A stretch of 64,000 bases of DNA from Gemmatimonadota bacterium. Lineage in GTDB: Bacteria; Gemmatimonadota; Gemmatimonadetes; Gemmatimonadales; Gemmatimonadaceae. The notes under the pieces were generated by a model that made no database searches, was not told the origin of the DNA, and saw only the letters and a list, made by a program, of their open reading frames with translations. The position numbers and the translations under genes are program-made. Below are positions 38,677-47,004 of the stretch, one piece after another; the stretch's first letter is position 1; every line of letters begins with the position of its first letter. The stretch lies in assembly GCA_028287305.1 (NCBI GenBank), contig JAQBPX010000028.1, forward strand, positions 62,001 to 126,000, in the 5' to 3' direction.

Positions 38677-40478
38677 GGCTTCTTCCAATCCCTTGTCACG
38701 TGCGTCGCGGCGGCAAGGCGCGGCTCGTGCGCCGAGAGGAGGTCGCTGCGGGAGAGCATGCCAACGACTCGCGCGTGATCCGCGCGCGACACGACCGGCA
38801 GGCGTCCCACCTTGCCGAGCACCATCTGGTCTGCGGCGTCGCGGAGGGTGCTGTCTTCGAAGACCACGACCGGGGCGCGGTGAACGAGGCTCTCCATCGT
38901 GTCGTGCGCCGCGACGGCTGGGTCGAGCACGTCGCGCCTCGTCAGGACTCCGCGCAGCGCGTCGTGCGCGTCGAGCACGGGGAAGCCCTGGTGCGTGGTG
39001 CCGCTCGCGCCACTCGCCAGCCACGCGCGCACCTGCGCGACGGTGTCCCCGGCGCGCAGCGCCACCACCCCGCGCGCAGCGACGTCGGCGACGCTGACGT
39101 GTGCCAGGTGATCCACCGCGTATTCGGTGCGCACGTGCACGCCGCGGCGCGCCAGCTTCTCCGTCATGATCGAGTAGCGACTCATCAGGAGGCTCACGAG
39201 GTAGCTCGCGGTGCAGCCGGCCAGCAGGGGAAGCAGCCCCACGGGCTGGCGCGTGGTCTCGAAGGCGAAGACCACCGAGGCGAGCAGCGCGTGCGACGCG
39301 CCGGCGAACATCGCCGCCATGCCCACGAGTCCCGCCACATGCGGGTCCACGCCCAGTGCAGGCAGCCCTTCGGAGATGCGCGCGCCGAGCCAGGCGCCGG
39401 TGCCGCCGCCAATGGTGAACAGCGGGGCAAGCGTTCCGCCGGAGGTTCCACTTCCGAGGTAGACCGACCACGAGACGAGCTTGAGTGCCACGAGCACGAC
39501 TAGCTCGCGGCCCACGATGTCGCCGCTCAGGGCGCCCGTGATGTTCGAGTAGCCTACGCCCAGCGTGCGCGGCTCCACGATGCCGATGACGCCGACCGCC
39601 ACCGCGCCGAGCATCGGCCACCACATCCAGTGAATGCCCGTGCGCTCGCCCAGGTGCTCGAAGAAGTCCTCGATGCCGTACGAGAGGCGCATGATCGCCA
39701 CGGCCAGCACGCCGATCCCGGCGCCCAGCACGGTGTAGCTCGCGAGCGCGTAGCCGCTCGGCTGCGCGAGGGGCGCGATGGCGAACGCGGGGGCGCTGCC
39801 CTCGAATGCGATGCGAACCGCCGTCGCCACGCACGACGCGAGTGCCACCGGAATCAGCGAGCGCGGCCGATACTCGAACAGCAGGAGCTCGATGGCGAGG
39901 AGCACCGCGCTCACCGGCGTCCCGAAGGTCGCGGCCATGCCCGCCGCGGCGCCGGCCGCCAGGAGCACCTTTCGCTCGTCCACGGTGACGCGGATCATCT
40001 GGCCGAGCAGTGAGCCGAGCGCCCCGCCGGTGGCGATGATCGGGCCCTCCGCGCCGAACGGCCCGCCCGTTCCGATGGCGATCGCCGTGGAGAGGGGCTT
40101 GAGCACCAGCACGCGCACGCCGATGCGGCTCTCGCCGAGGAGCACGCGCTCCATCACCTCGGGAATGCCATGGCCGCGAATGGCCGCCGATCCGTAGCGA
40201 GCCATGATGCCGATCACGAGTGCGCCGCCGACCGGGATCAGCAGGATCGCGAGCCACGGGCGATGCGTGAATGCAGGGTCCACGAATTCGGCCGAGAGCC
40301 GCGAATACCAGGCGATGTTGGTGAACAACCCGATGAGTCGCGTGAGCAGCTGCGCGGCGGCCCCGCCGAGGAGCCCCACGAGGATGGACAGGCCGGCGAT
40401 GGCGACCGTGCGCTGGTCCACGGGCTCGTATTCCGCCGGCACCACCGGAGTGCGGTCGGCGGGTGTGGACGCGGTCAT
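38673..40478 (-). CDS. ClC family chloride channel/antiporter with CBS domains
   Basis: A 601-residue protein: a ClC membrane domain of about 440 residues and two C-terminal CBS domains (about 465-590). Filter motifs are GHGIPEV (from residue 102; His replaces the Ser of GSGIP), GAEGP (142-146, with gating Glu144) and GTSGGTLAPLF. It is probably a Cl-/H+ antiporter or anion channel with nucleotide regulation through the CBS pair. The ATG forms a 4-bp ATGA overlap with the MarR stop, so it is co-translated and probably controlled by that repressor. Confidence 0.92.
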   Translation of the reverse strand: MTASTPADRTPVVPAEYEPVDQRTVAIAGLSILVGLLGGAAAQLLTRLIGLFTNIAWYSRLSAEFVDPAFTHRPWLAILLIPVGGALVIGIMARYGSAAIRGHGIPEVMERVLLGESRIGVRVLVLKPLSTAIAIGTGGPFGAEGPIIATGGALGSLLGQMIRVTVDERKVLLAAGAAAGMAATFGTPVSAVLLAIELLLFEYRPRSLIPVALASCVATAVRIAFEGSAPAFAIAPLAQPSGYALASYTVLGAGIGVLAVAIMRLSYGIEDFFEHLGERTGIHWMWWPMLGAVAVGVIGIVEPRTLGVGYSNITGALSGDIVGRELVVLVALKLVSWSVYLGSGTSGGTLAPLFTIGGGTGAWLGARISEGLPALGVDPHVAGLVGMAAMFAGASHALLASVVFAFETTRQPVGLLPLLAGCTASYLVSLLMSRYSIMTEKLARRGVHVRTEYAVDHLAHVSVADVAARGVVALRAGDTVAQVRAWLASGASGTTHQGFPVLDAHDALRGVLTRRDVLDPAVAAHDTMESLVHRAPVVVFEDSTLRDAADQMVLGKVGRLPVVSRADHARVVGMLSRSDLLSAHEPRLAAATHVTRDWKKP

Positions 40479-40963
40479 TCCTCCTCGAGCAGCATCGTCG
40501 CCGGCACCCGTCCGAGTCCGGCGTCGGTGATCCACTGCTCGAGGGCCGCGGCGAGGGCCGCGCGCTGCCGGGGCGTCATGGCGCCGAGGCCCTCGAGCAG
40601 CCGCTCCTGCACCGTGGGCCCGGCGCGCGCCACGATGCGGCGTCCCCTGGCGGTGAGCGTCAGCGCGCGAACGCGCGCGTCGCCCTTGGCGGGCACGCGC
40701 GCGACGAGGCCGGCCTTCACGAGCCGACTGACCACCTCGGAGATGGTGCTCTGCTTGGCGAGCGTGCTCGCGGCCAGCGCGCCCATGGAGATCTCGGGGC
40801 TCGCGCCGACCTGGCGCAGCACGAACAGCTGCGCGCCGCTCACGGAGCCGCGCGGCGCGACCTCGCGCGCGGAGGTGCTGAGCGCGCGCACGATGCGGCG
40901 CAACCCGTCCATCACGCGCCGCGCGCTGTCGTCGCGCGGCGGTCCCGCCTTGCCGGTGGCCAT
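40475..40963 (-). CDS. MarR family transcriptional regulator
   Basis: A 162-residue winged-helix regulator. The recognition helix region is LAKQSTISEVVSRLVKAGLVAR and the wing VPAKGDARVRALTLTARGR, both typical of MarR. It probably represses its own operon with the ClC gene: a perfect 12-bp palindrome overlaps the -10 box directly upstream. The inducer is unknown; MarR proteins usually sense small aromatic or oxidising compounds. Confidence 0.92.
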   Translation of the reverse strand: MATGKAGPPRDDSARRVMDGLRRIVRALSTSAREVAPRGSVSGAQLFVLRQVGASPEISMGALAASTLAKQSTISEVVSRLVKAGLVARVPAKGDARVRALTLTARGRRIVARAGPTVQERLLEGLGAMTPRQRAALAAALEQWITDAGLGRVPATMLLEEE

Positions 40964-40968
40964 CCCCC

Positions 40969-40985
40969 AATATATCGGTACCGAT
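40969..40985 (-). promoter_or_regulatory. MarR-ClC promoter with palindromic operator
   Basis: TATATT (40969-40974) stands five bases before the MarR ATG. It abuts the perfect palindrome ATCGGTACCGAT (40974-40985), placed where a repressor would block the -10. Autoregulation is the natural reading. Confidence 0.65.
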
Positions 40986-41018
40986 GGAATCCGGCACCGC
41001 GGGATGCGCCGGCCCCGG

Positions 41019-41210
41019 CTAGAACTCCCGGCGCTTCATTTCCTTGAAGAAGGCGTTGCGCTCGAGGTTCGTGTCGTCGTCGTCCTTGTCGATCGGCGGA
41101 CGCGTCGCGTCGAGGGTCTTGTCGTACGTCTTGCTCTGGCGGGCCTTGGCGAGCTTCTCGGCCTGCGCGGCGTTCTTGCGGATCAACTTCGCGAGCTGCT
41201 TCTCGTCCAT
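41019..41210 (-). CDS. Small charged hypothetical protein
   Basis: A 63-residue protein rich in Lys, Asp, Glu and Arg (EKLAKARQSKTYDKTLDATR, then DKDDDDTNLERNAFF). Preceded by a good Shine-Dalgarno (GGAG, five bases before the ATG), unlike most neighbours. Probably soluble and largely helical. No family recognised. Confidence 0.65.
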   Translation of the reverse strand: MDEKQLAKLIRKNAAQAEKLAKARQSKTYDKTLDATRPPIDKDDDDTNLERNAFFKEMKRREF

Positions 41211-41234
41211 CGGGTCTCCAGCGGGGTGAAGGGT

Positions 41235-41768
41235 CTATCCATGGGACGACCGGGCGGCCGGAATGGTTGCGGCCGCCTGTCGCCGGTCGAACTCGAGCGT
41301 CATGGTGCCGCCCGGGGGGAGCGCGATCCACTCCCCCTGTACTCGGTCCATCAGTTCCCGTACGGCTGCGAGCTCTGCCTCGCTGAAGCGGCGGCCGGTC
41401 GTGATGGCCTTCGTCTGCACGAGAAGGTCCACATGCTCGTTGAGCTGGCCTGCGGTGAGATTCCGTTCGCGATCCAGGATCCCGACCAGGTGCTCGACGA
41501 CGATCGCCTCGGCGGGAAGCGGGCCACGCGCGCCCTTTCCCCCCGTGTCCGCCAGCTCCCAGCCGTCGGCGATCAGGCCGAAGAAGCCATGCGTCATCCC
41601 GAGCGCCGTCTCCACGGAGTAATGGGCGAGGTCGTGAAGGGGGAAGAACAGCGCGGTCTTTCCCTGGTGGCGCTGGAAGGCGTCGGTTCCGTTCGCGCGC
41701 ACCCAGCGGAGCGCGGTGCCGCCGTCGCTTCGCTTGCTGAGCTCCAGGCGAAGCTCGGGCCCGTGCAT
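41235..41768 (-). CDS. Conserved hypothetical protein
   Basis: A 177-residue soluble protein. FFPLHDLAHYSVETALGMTHGFFGLIADGWEL is the most distinctive part, with a His-Asp-x-x-His arrangement that could bind metal (inference). The ATG shares one base with the stop of the methyltransferase gene (TGATG), so the two are translationally coupled. I recall similar stand-alone hypothetical proteins in other soil bacteria but no assigned function. Confidence 0.65.
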   Translation of the reverse strand: MHGPELRLELSKRSDGGTALRWVRANGTDAFQRHQGKTALFFPLHDLAHYSVETALGMTHGFFGLIADGWELADTGGKGARGPLPAEAIVVEHLVGILDRERNLTAGQLNEHVDLLVQTKAITTGRRFSEAELAAVRELMDRVQGEWIALPPGGTMTLEFDRRQAAATIPAARSSHG

Positions 41769-42619
41769 CAGGCGCGCTCGAGGAGCACGATGCCGGAGAA
41801 CTTCCGGAAGACTTCCTTGCGCGACTTCGGCATGAAGAGTGACATGACGCGGAAGAAGGGCGCGGCGCCCATCTCGCGCTTCAGTCGGCGCGCTTCCTCC
41901 ATGGATGAGCGAAAGACCTTCTCCGTCCAGCCGAGCGGCGCGAAGAACGCGGTGCCCTCGGGGGGCGCGAACCTGAATGGTGCGTTGCCCGCGGCGACCG
42001 CCTTGCCCCAGGAGCGCGTCATCATCTTGAGCAGCTCGGGGTGCGCGAGGTCGATCATCCACCACTTGAAGCTCGGCTGCGCATGCAGCGCGCGCGCGAG
42101 CGACTCGACCTGCGCGCGCTCGAGGTAGATCAGCAGCCCCTCGGTGATGACGAAGACGCGCTTGCCGCGGGCGCCGAGAGTGGTGAGGATGGCCTGGCGC
42201 ACCTTGTCGTCGGTGAGGTCGGCGTCGATGGACTCGTAGTGGAACTTCGGCGGCGCGCTGCCGATCACGTCGCGCTTGTACTGGGAGATCTCGGGGAGGT
42301 CCACGTCCACCCACTGCAGGGTGGACGGCAGGTCGAGGCGCCAGGGTCGGGCATCGAGCCCCGCGGCGAGGTTCACGACGAGGTCGACGCCCTGGCCCTT
42401 GATGGTGTCGACGAGGATCTCATCCATCACCGCGGTGCGGACGATCATCGCCCAGGCCATCGAGCGGCCCTGCTTCATGGTGTTGACGATCTCCTGCCCG
42501 CGGTCGCCGGCGAGCTGGCGCGCGAAGGGGTCGCGGAAGATCGCGTCCGGGCGCTCGGTCTCCATGGCGCGGTAGATCGCGACCCACCGGGCAGTGTCGG
42601 AGATGTTCTCGATCGGCAT
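41768..42619 (-). CDS. SAM-dependent methyltransferase, leucine carboxyl methyltransferase (PPM1)-like
   Basis: A 283-residue class I methyltransferase of the LCMT/PPM1-like bacterial group. The start has ARWVAIYRAMETERPDAIFRDPFA, the SAM site VVNLAAGLDARPWRLDLP, and WVDVDLPEI follows. The substrate is unknown; bacterial members are often polyketide O-methyltransferases or of unknown role. It begins with TACCTT six bases before the ATG and is coupled to the downstream hypothetical gene. Confidence 0.88.
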   Translation of the reverse strand: MPIENISDTARWVAIYRAMETERPDAIFRDPFARQLAGDRGQEIVNTMKQGRSMAWAMIVRTAVMDEILVDTIKGQGVDLVVNLAAGLDARPWRLDLPSTLQWVDVDLPEISQYKRDVIGSAPPKFHYESIDADLTDDKVRQAILTTLGARGKRVFVITEGLLIYLERAQVESLARALHAQPSFKWWMIDLAHPELLKMMTRSWGKAVAAGNAPFRFAPPEGTAFFAPLGWTEKVFRSSMEEARRLKREMGAAPFFRVMSLFMPKSRKEVFRKFSGIVLLERA

Positions 42620-42625
42620 GCCGCT

Positions 42626-42631
42626 AAGGTA
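42626..42631 (-). promoter_or_regulatory. -10 box before methyltransferase
   Basis: TACCTT, six bases (AGCGGC), then the ATG at 42619. Confidence 0.45.
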
Positions 42632-42646
42632 TTGCGGCTCGAGTGG

Positions 42647-42940
42647 CTATCGCCAGCCGCAGGTGACGTAGTCGCCGATCTTCGCGGCGGCCCACCTTGC
42701 GGCGTCCACTGAGCATTGGCTGCCGTTGTCGGCAACGAGGACGTCGGGCGAGACCTTCTGCGCCACCTTGCGGCTCTGGTTCGGTTGCTCGGAAGTGGGC
42801 GGGCGGGTGGTGCGGCCGGTGCCTGCGTTGGTGCGCGCGCGGTCGTCCACGCCCGGGAGGGCGTGCGGGTTGCCTGTGCCTACGCTCGTGTGGATGCAGG
42901 AGAGCGTGGCGAGCAGGGGGAGAAGTCTGAAGCGGTGCAT
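42647..42940 (-). CDS. Small exported hypothetical protein or lipoprotein
   Basis: A 97-residue protein with a signal sequence MHRFRLLPLLATLSCIHTS; the Cys at position 15 could be a lipobox cysteine, although the box (TLSC) is weak. Two more cysteines (GSQCSV, VTCGW) lie near the end. The middle is Thr/Pro/Arg-rich. TATCCT stands five bases before the ATG, which sets the start. No family recognised. Confidence 0.6.
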   Translation of the reverse strand: MHRFRLLPLLATLSCIHTSVGTGNPHALPGVDDRARTNAGTGRTTRPPTSEQPNQSRKVAQKVSPDVLVADNGSQCSVDAARWAAAKIGDYVTCGWR

Positions 42941-42945
42941 GAAGT

Positions 42946-42951
42946 AGGATA
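42946..42951 (-). promoter_or_regulatory. -10 box before small exported protein
   Basis: TATCCT, five bases (ACTTC), then the ATG at 42940. The repeat block begins directly upstream. Confidence 0.5.
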
Positions 42952-42956
42952 GCGTG

Positions 42957-43026
42957 CTGCGGCCAACTGCGGCCAACTGCGGCCAACTGCGGCCAACTAC
43001 GGCTAAATACGGCTAACCGCGGCTAG
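42957..43026. repeat. 10-bp tandem repeat CTGCGGCCAA
   Basis: Four exact units of CTGCGGCCAA (42957-42996) decay into CTACGGCTAA, ATACGGCTAA and CCGCGGCTAG, all in a strict 10-bp register. It leads into the long inverted repeat. Confidence 0.85.
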
Positions 43027-43204
43027 CGGCTAGCGGGACAGACAACTGCACGGGCGGAACTGGAGCGGCTAGTTCGGCCACGGCGGCCACTACGGCTGGC
43101 GGCTTGCCGCGCGTGGCAGTTGCGCCAGCTGCAGTGGCCGCCCGCAGCCGTCGTGGCCGCTCCAGTTCCGCTCCTGCAGTTGTCCGTTCCGCTAGCCGCT
43201 AGCC
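43021..43204. repeat. Long hairpin: 49-bp inverted repeat with structured loop
   Basis: Arms 43021-43069 and 43156-43204 match as reverse complements at 45 of 49 positions (by eye). The 86-bp loop contains further inverted words (GGCCACGGCGGCC against GGCCGCCCGCAGCCGTCGTGGCC). The outer flanks are also related: GGCTAA words on the left, TTAGCCG words at 43213-43245 on the right. The 311-bp gap (42941-43251) contains no gene; it is filled by this hairpin and the tandem repeats. Confidence 0.85.
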
Positions 43205-43251
43205 GTCGTTATCCGCCGTTAGCGGTTAGCCGTTAGCCGTTAGCCGAATCC

Positions 43252-44955
43252 CTACTGCCGAGTAGCCGCATTGAAGAACTTCTCGAGATCCGAGCGCAGC
43301 TTCTTCATGCTCGGCTCGTCGATGTACATCATGTGGCCCGCCGAGTAGCGCTCCACGGTGATGTTGCTCTTGGCGATCTTCGGGTCCACCGACATGTGGC
43401 TGAGCGTGTACTCCACGGCGCCCAGCGGCGTGGCGGCGTCGTAATAGCCCTCGGCCACGAACAGGCGCATGTACGGGTTCTTCGCGAACGCGCGCTCGAG
43501 GTTCGGCACCACCGTGGCGTACTGGTTCTGCGGGTAGTTCCAGCGGCCGATGCCGCCGCCGAGGATGTAGTAGATGTCCTCGTTCTTGTAGTTCAGCTCG
43601 CGGCGCGTGTAGTCGGTGAGCACCGGCGTGAAGGTGTTGCGGATCACGACTTCGCTCGGGTCGCCCACGCCACCGCCGCCGCCGCGTCCGCCGCCGCCGC
43701 CGCTCAGCAGCGGCGAGTACGCGGTGAAGCGTCCGTCGAGTCGGCCGACCTGCTGGCGATCGCTGCGCAGCAGCTCGGAGTCGAACGTCCCCAGCGCCAC
43801 GCGCAGCTCGTTCTGCTCGATCACGTCGCGATCCAGCCCGGTGAAGCGCACCATCTGGTCCGTCACCGTCTTCAGCTCGGCCGGCGTGAGCTTGTTGCCC
43901 TTCATCAACGCCGCCGCGTACTCGTTGCTCGCCCAGCGCTCCGCCATGCTGGTCACTTCGCCCACGGACTTCGACTGCAGGTCGGCGGGCAGCTTCTTGT
44001 GGTACCAGGCGGTGGCCGCATACGTCGGGATGAAGCCGATGAAGCCCAGGTCATTGCCGCGCGTCTGGGCTGAGTAGCCGAAGTTGAGCACCGTCGAGAG
44101 CAGCACGACGCCGTTCATCACGATGCCGTCATCGGCCAGGTTGCCGGAGAGGCCGGCCGCGCGCGTGGTGCCGTAGCTCTCGCCGGCGAGGAACTTCGGC
44201 GATCCCATGCGGTCATGTCGCACGAGGTAGAGGCGAATGAACTCCGCCACCGAGCGAAGGTCCTCGTCGAGGCCCCAGAAGTTGGCGCCCACCTGCTGGC
44301 TCGTCGCGCGGCTGTAGCCCGTGCCGATCGGATCGATGAACACGAGGTCGGTCTGGTCGAGCAGCGTGTTCTCGTTGTCCATGTACGAGTAGGGCGGCGG
44401 CGGCGCGCTTCCCTCGCTCGTGAGCTTTACCTTCTTGGGCCCGAAGGCGCCGAGGTGCAGCCACACGCTCGCCGAACCCGGTCCACCATTGAAGGTGAAG
44501 GTGATCGGTCGCGTCGACGCGTTCGTGTTGTCCTTGAGGTAGGCCACGTAGTACATCCCGCCTTCCACTGCGCCGGAGGCGCCGTTGCGCATCGGCAGCA
44601 TGCCGGCGACGGCGGTGTAGTTGATCGTCTGCCCGCGCACGTTCACCGAGTGGTGCGTGACGCTCGGCGCCGCATCCGCCTGTGCGATGATGTCGCGCGG
44701 GACCGCCGCGCTCACGCCCGCGCCGAATCCCGCCCCGCCACCGAAGTTTCCGGCCCCGCCGCCGCCACCGCGACGCGCGCCACCACTCGAGTCTGGGGGC
44801 GTACCCACGGCGGGAGCGGCGCCGCCGCGCGGGCCACCGCCGCCGCCGCGCGTGCCGGTGGGCGCGGGCTGTGGGGTGCCCTGCGCGACGGCCGCGGAGG
44901 AGGCGAGGGTCAGGGCGAGAATGCTGCGGCCGAGGCCGAGGCGGGAGATGTCCAT
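43252..44955 (-). CDS. Exported S10 family serine carboxypeptidase-like peptidase
   Basis: A 567-residue alpha/beta-hydrolase of family S10. After the signal peptide comes a Gly/Pro/Arg-rich low-complexity segment (about 28-80). The oxyanion region FNGGPGSASVW and the nucleophile LAGESYGTTRA (Ser260) are followed by Asp506 (EGYYDAATP) and His541 (SAGHMMY), completing the triad. A second Gly-rich insert (about 405-420, GGGGGRGGGGG) lies in the cap. Bacterial S10 proteins remove C-terminal residues from peptides in the envelope. It adds to the set of secreted peptidases in this window. Confidence 0.92.
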   Translation of the reverse strand: MDISRLGLGRSILALTLASSAAVAQGTPQPAPTGTRGGGGGPRGGAAPAVGTPPDSSGGARRGGGGGAGNFGGGAGFGAGVSAAVPRDIIAQADAAPSVTHHSVNVRGQTINYTAVAGMLPMRNGASGAVEGGMYYVAYLKDNTNASTRPITFTFNGGPGSASVWLHLGAFGPKKVKLTSEGSAPPPPYSYMDNENTLLDQTDLVFIDPIGTGYSRATSQQVGANFWGLDEDLRSVAEFIRLYLVRHDRMGSPKFLAGESYGTTRAAGLSGNLADDGIVMNGVVLLSTVLNFGYSAQTRGNDLGFIGFIPTYAATAWYHKKLPADLQSKSVGEVTSMAERWASNEYAAALMKGNKLTPAELKTVTDQMVRFTGLDRDVIEQNELRVALGTFDSELLRSDRQQVGRLDGRFTAYSPLLSGGGGGRGGGGGVGDPSEVVIRNTFTPVLTDYTRRELNYKNEDIYYILGGGIGRWNYPQNQYATVVPNLERAFAKNPYMRLFVAEGYYDAATPLGAVEYTLSHMSVDPKIAKSNITVERYSAGHMMYIDEPSMKKLRSDLEKFFNAATRQ

Positions 44956-45063
44956 CGAGTGGGGCTCCGGATCAGGATTCGGGGGCGCGGGAAGGGGCGC
45001 CCCCGGATGGGGAAGGACCTGCTCTGACGGTGTTACGCGGCCATGGGCCGGGGCGCTGGATTC

Positions 45064-45357
45064 CTACCGGGCCATGGAGCCAAGGCTGCGCTCGAGGGCC
45101 CGGACCTCGCGCACCAACGGCGTGAGGTCCTGCTCCACGAGCTCGGGGTGGTTGAGCTCCCCCGCCTCGGCGCGATGGAGGAAGCGCGCGATCTGCGTGT
45201 CGGAGGCACCGCGCGCCAGGAGCGCATAGACCTCGTGCGCGTACGGCTGGTACTCGAGGTGCTCGCCCGGGGACTCACGCACGGCGAGGGGATCCCACTT
45301 GAGGAGCAGGAGCTGCTCGATGGCGTTCTCGGCGAGCTGTCGGGTTTCGGTGGACAT
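45064..45357 (-). CDS. Small hypothetical protein
   Basis: A 97-residue acidic, helical protein (MSTETRQLAENAIEQLLLLKWDPLAV ...). It contains YAHEVYALLARGASDTQIARFLHRAE, an amphipathic helical pair. No export signal or cofactor motif. The ATG at 45357 is preceded by TATACC-like sequence. Function unknown. Confidence 0.6.
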   Translation of the reverse strand: MSTETRQLAENAIEQLLLLKWDPLAVRESPGEHLEYQPYAHEVYALLARGASDTQIARFLHRAEAGELNHPELVEQDLTPLVREVRALERSLGSMAR

Positions 45358-45494
45358 GCGAGGTATAGTGCAGCGCGCGGGGCCAAACAGCAAAAAAAGG
45401 GCTGAACAGGAAAGGGGCGGACGTCCAGGACAACGGCGGATCTGAATCATCGGTCGGTCGGCTCCTATCCCGTCGTTGTCTGCAGTTGTCCCTG

Positions 45495-46134
45495 CTAGGC
45501 TTTTTTCTTCTTTGGCCTCTCCGTCCGGTGCCTCAGCCCATCCCGGCAGAGGTCCATCACTTCCTTGAGGCGCGCGGCCCTCGTCTCCGGGCGCTTCGCG
45601 GAGTTGAGCCGGAACAGGTAGCCCTTCCGCGTGGTCATGGACACGGAGTCGAAGTACGCCTTCGCCTTCTTGTCCTTCGCGAGGGCCTTCGCGAGCTCGG
45701 GCGGGATCACGAATGCCTCCACGCCGTCGATGCTCTCCCACGCGCCATTCTGCTTCGCGACCGCAATCGACGCGAGCCCCGCGGGCGCCATGAGCCCCTC
45801 GTCGACCAGTCGCGCGACGCGCGTCTTGTTCAGCTTCGACCAGGTGCTCTTCGGCTTGCGGGGCGCGAAGAACTGCATGTACCGATGTTCGTCGAGCGGG
45901 CGCACGGTGCTGTCGATCCAGCCGTAGCAGAGCGCCTCCTCCACCGCATCGGCATACGACAGTCGCTCTGCGCGGCTCGTCTTCTTGTCGTACACCAGCC
46001 AGATGCCGGACGACTTCGCGTGTTGCCGCGCGAGCCACTTCCGCCAGGAACGGCGGTCGGGGACGTAGACCTGTTCGGCCGTGGCGAGGATCGATGCGGG
46101 GCGGGGAATTCGAGCCTCCGGAGGGGTGTTCCAT
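45495..46134 (-). CDS. YdeI/OmpD-associated family protein, apparent N-terminal frameshift
   Basis: The main frame (from 45495) encodes the YdeI-like family: YVPDRRSWRKWLARQHAKSSGIWLVYDKK, YADAVEEALCYGWIDSTVRPLD, APRKPKSTWSKLNKTRV, and a Lys-rich end. The first ATG/GTG/TTG in that frame is GTG 45995, but conserved sequence continues upstream in frame to about 46095 without a start. An ATG at 46134 in the adjacent frame (MEHPSGGSNSPP) would join it if one base were removed in the G-runs at 46098-46106. So the gene is either frameshifted or mis-sequenced, or uses an unusual start. Function of the family is unknown. Confidence 0.75.
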
Positions 46135-46239
46135 GAAAATGCAAGGCGGAGAATCGCCTGTCACGTGCCCACGCGTGGGGCCCATCCGGTTATCTTTCAG
46201 TACAAGGAGTACGCCTTACCCAAGCCGCGAGAGTATCCG

Positions 46240-46548
46240 ATGGGCGAGATTCAGTTCGAGGAAGGTGGTCGTACGTTCACCTGTCACGTGGCGCCTTGCG
46301 TCGCCACCCCCGACACCTCGTGGTGGTGGGTGAGTGTTGCCGGCGACGGACAGCGCTACGCCGCTTTCCACGCGAATCCCAAGGAATCCAAGACGGCCGT
46401 GAAGAAGCGCGTCGTCGCGTACTACGAGCAGGTGCTGGCCGACCGCGCCCGTCCCCCGGTTCCGCGGGCCGAGTTCGTGGCGAACCGCATGGCCGCGACC
46501 GCGCGCAAGAACGCGGCAGCCGCCGCGAAAGCCGCCGTCGTCGAGTAG
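46240..46548 (+). CDS. Small hypothetical protein
   Basis: A 102-residue soluble protein. It starts MGEIQFEEGGRTFTCHVAP and ends with a basic Ala/Lys/Arg-rich helix (RMAATARKNAAAAAKAA), which could bind nucleic acid. DTSWWWVSVAG suggests a beta-hairpin. An upstream in-frame ATG (46081) would overlap the opposing gene's 5' region and is less likely. No family recognised. Confidence 0.6.
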   Translation: MGEIQFEEGGRTFTCHVAPCVATPDTSWWWVSVAGDGQRYAAFHANPKESKTAVKKRVVAYYEQVLADRARPPVPRAEFVANRMAATARKNAAAAAKAAVVE

Positions 46549-46569
46549 GCGGCTCGCAGGACCGCCGGC

Positions 46570-46959
46570 TCAGTTCCCCGTGGGAACGATGCCGGCATTC
46601 TCCACCATGAGGATCACGGTGCGCACGGGCGCTCGCGTCCTGTGCATCACGCCCCGCGGCACCACGTAGCCCTGCCGGGGGCCGAGCTCGATCACGGTGC
46701 CGGGTGACCCGTCGTCGCGCTCGTCGAGGTCGATGAGGAACAGTCCCTCGATCACGTAGAAGAACTCGTCGTCGCCGTCATGCTTGTGCCAGTGATACTC
46801 GCCCTGCATCACGCCCATGCGCACCACCGAGTCGTTCACCCGGCAGAGCGTCTGGTTCCACCACTGGTCCTTCACGCCGTCGATCACCGGCTGCAGGTCG
46901 ATCTTCTCGAGCGCCGGGAACCTGACGTCGAGGTGGGTCACGTAGGGGTAGTCGGTCAT
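46570..46959 (-). CDS. Cupin domain protein
   Basis: A 129-residue single-domain cupin. Motif 1 is GEYHWHKHDGDDEFFYVIEG with the two His and the Glu metal ligands, motif 2 GYVVPRGVMHRTRA with the last His. It is probably a small metal-dependent enzyme or sugar/acid-binding protein; substrate unknown. Divergent from the TMEM175-type gene with 45 bp between the starts. Confidence 0.88.
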   Translation of the reverse strand: MTDYPYVTHLDVRFPALEKIDLQPVIDGVKDQWWNQTLCRVNDSVVRMGVMQGEYHWHKHDGDDEFFYVIEGLFLIDLDERDDGSPGTVIELGPRQGYVVPRGVMHRTRAPVRTVILMVENAGIVPTGN

Positions 46960-46964
46960 CCCTG

Positions 46965-46997
46965 ATTATGGTCAAGGCACCGGCGACGCGCTACGAT
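46965..46997. promoter_or_regulatory. Divergent promoters of cupin and TMEM175-like genes
   Basis: Minus: CATAAT (46965-46970), five bases before the cupin ATG. Plus: TGGTCA (46969-46974), a 17-bp spacer, TACGAT (46992-46997), then seven bases to the ATG at 47005. The minus -10 overlaps the plus -35. Neither gene has a Shine-Dalgarno. Confidence 0.55.
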
Positions 46998-47004
46998 TAC
47001 GCGC

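Noticed and set aside
38605-43204. CRISPR array
   Set aside because: The repeats are only 8-10 bp, contiguous and without spacers; no cas genes are present.
42957-43245. Retron ncRNA or integron attC site
   Set aside because: No reverse transcriptase or integrase gene in the window and no R-site motifs.
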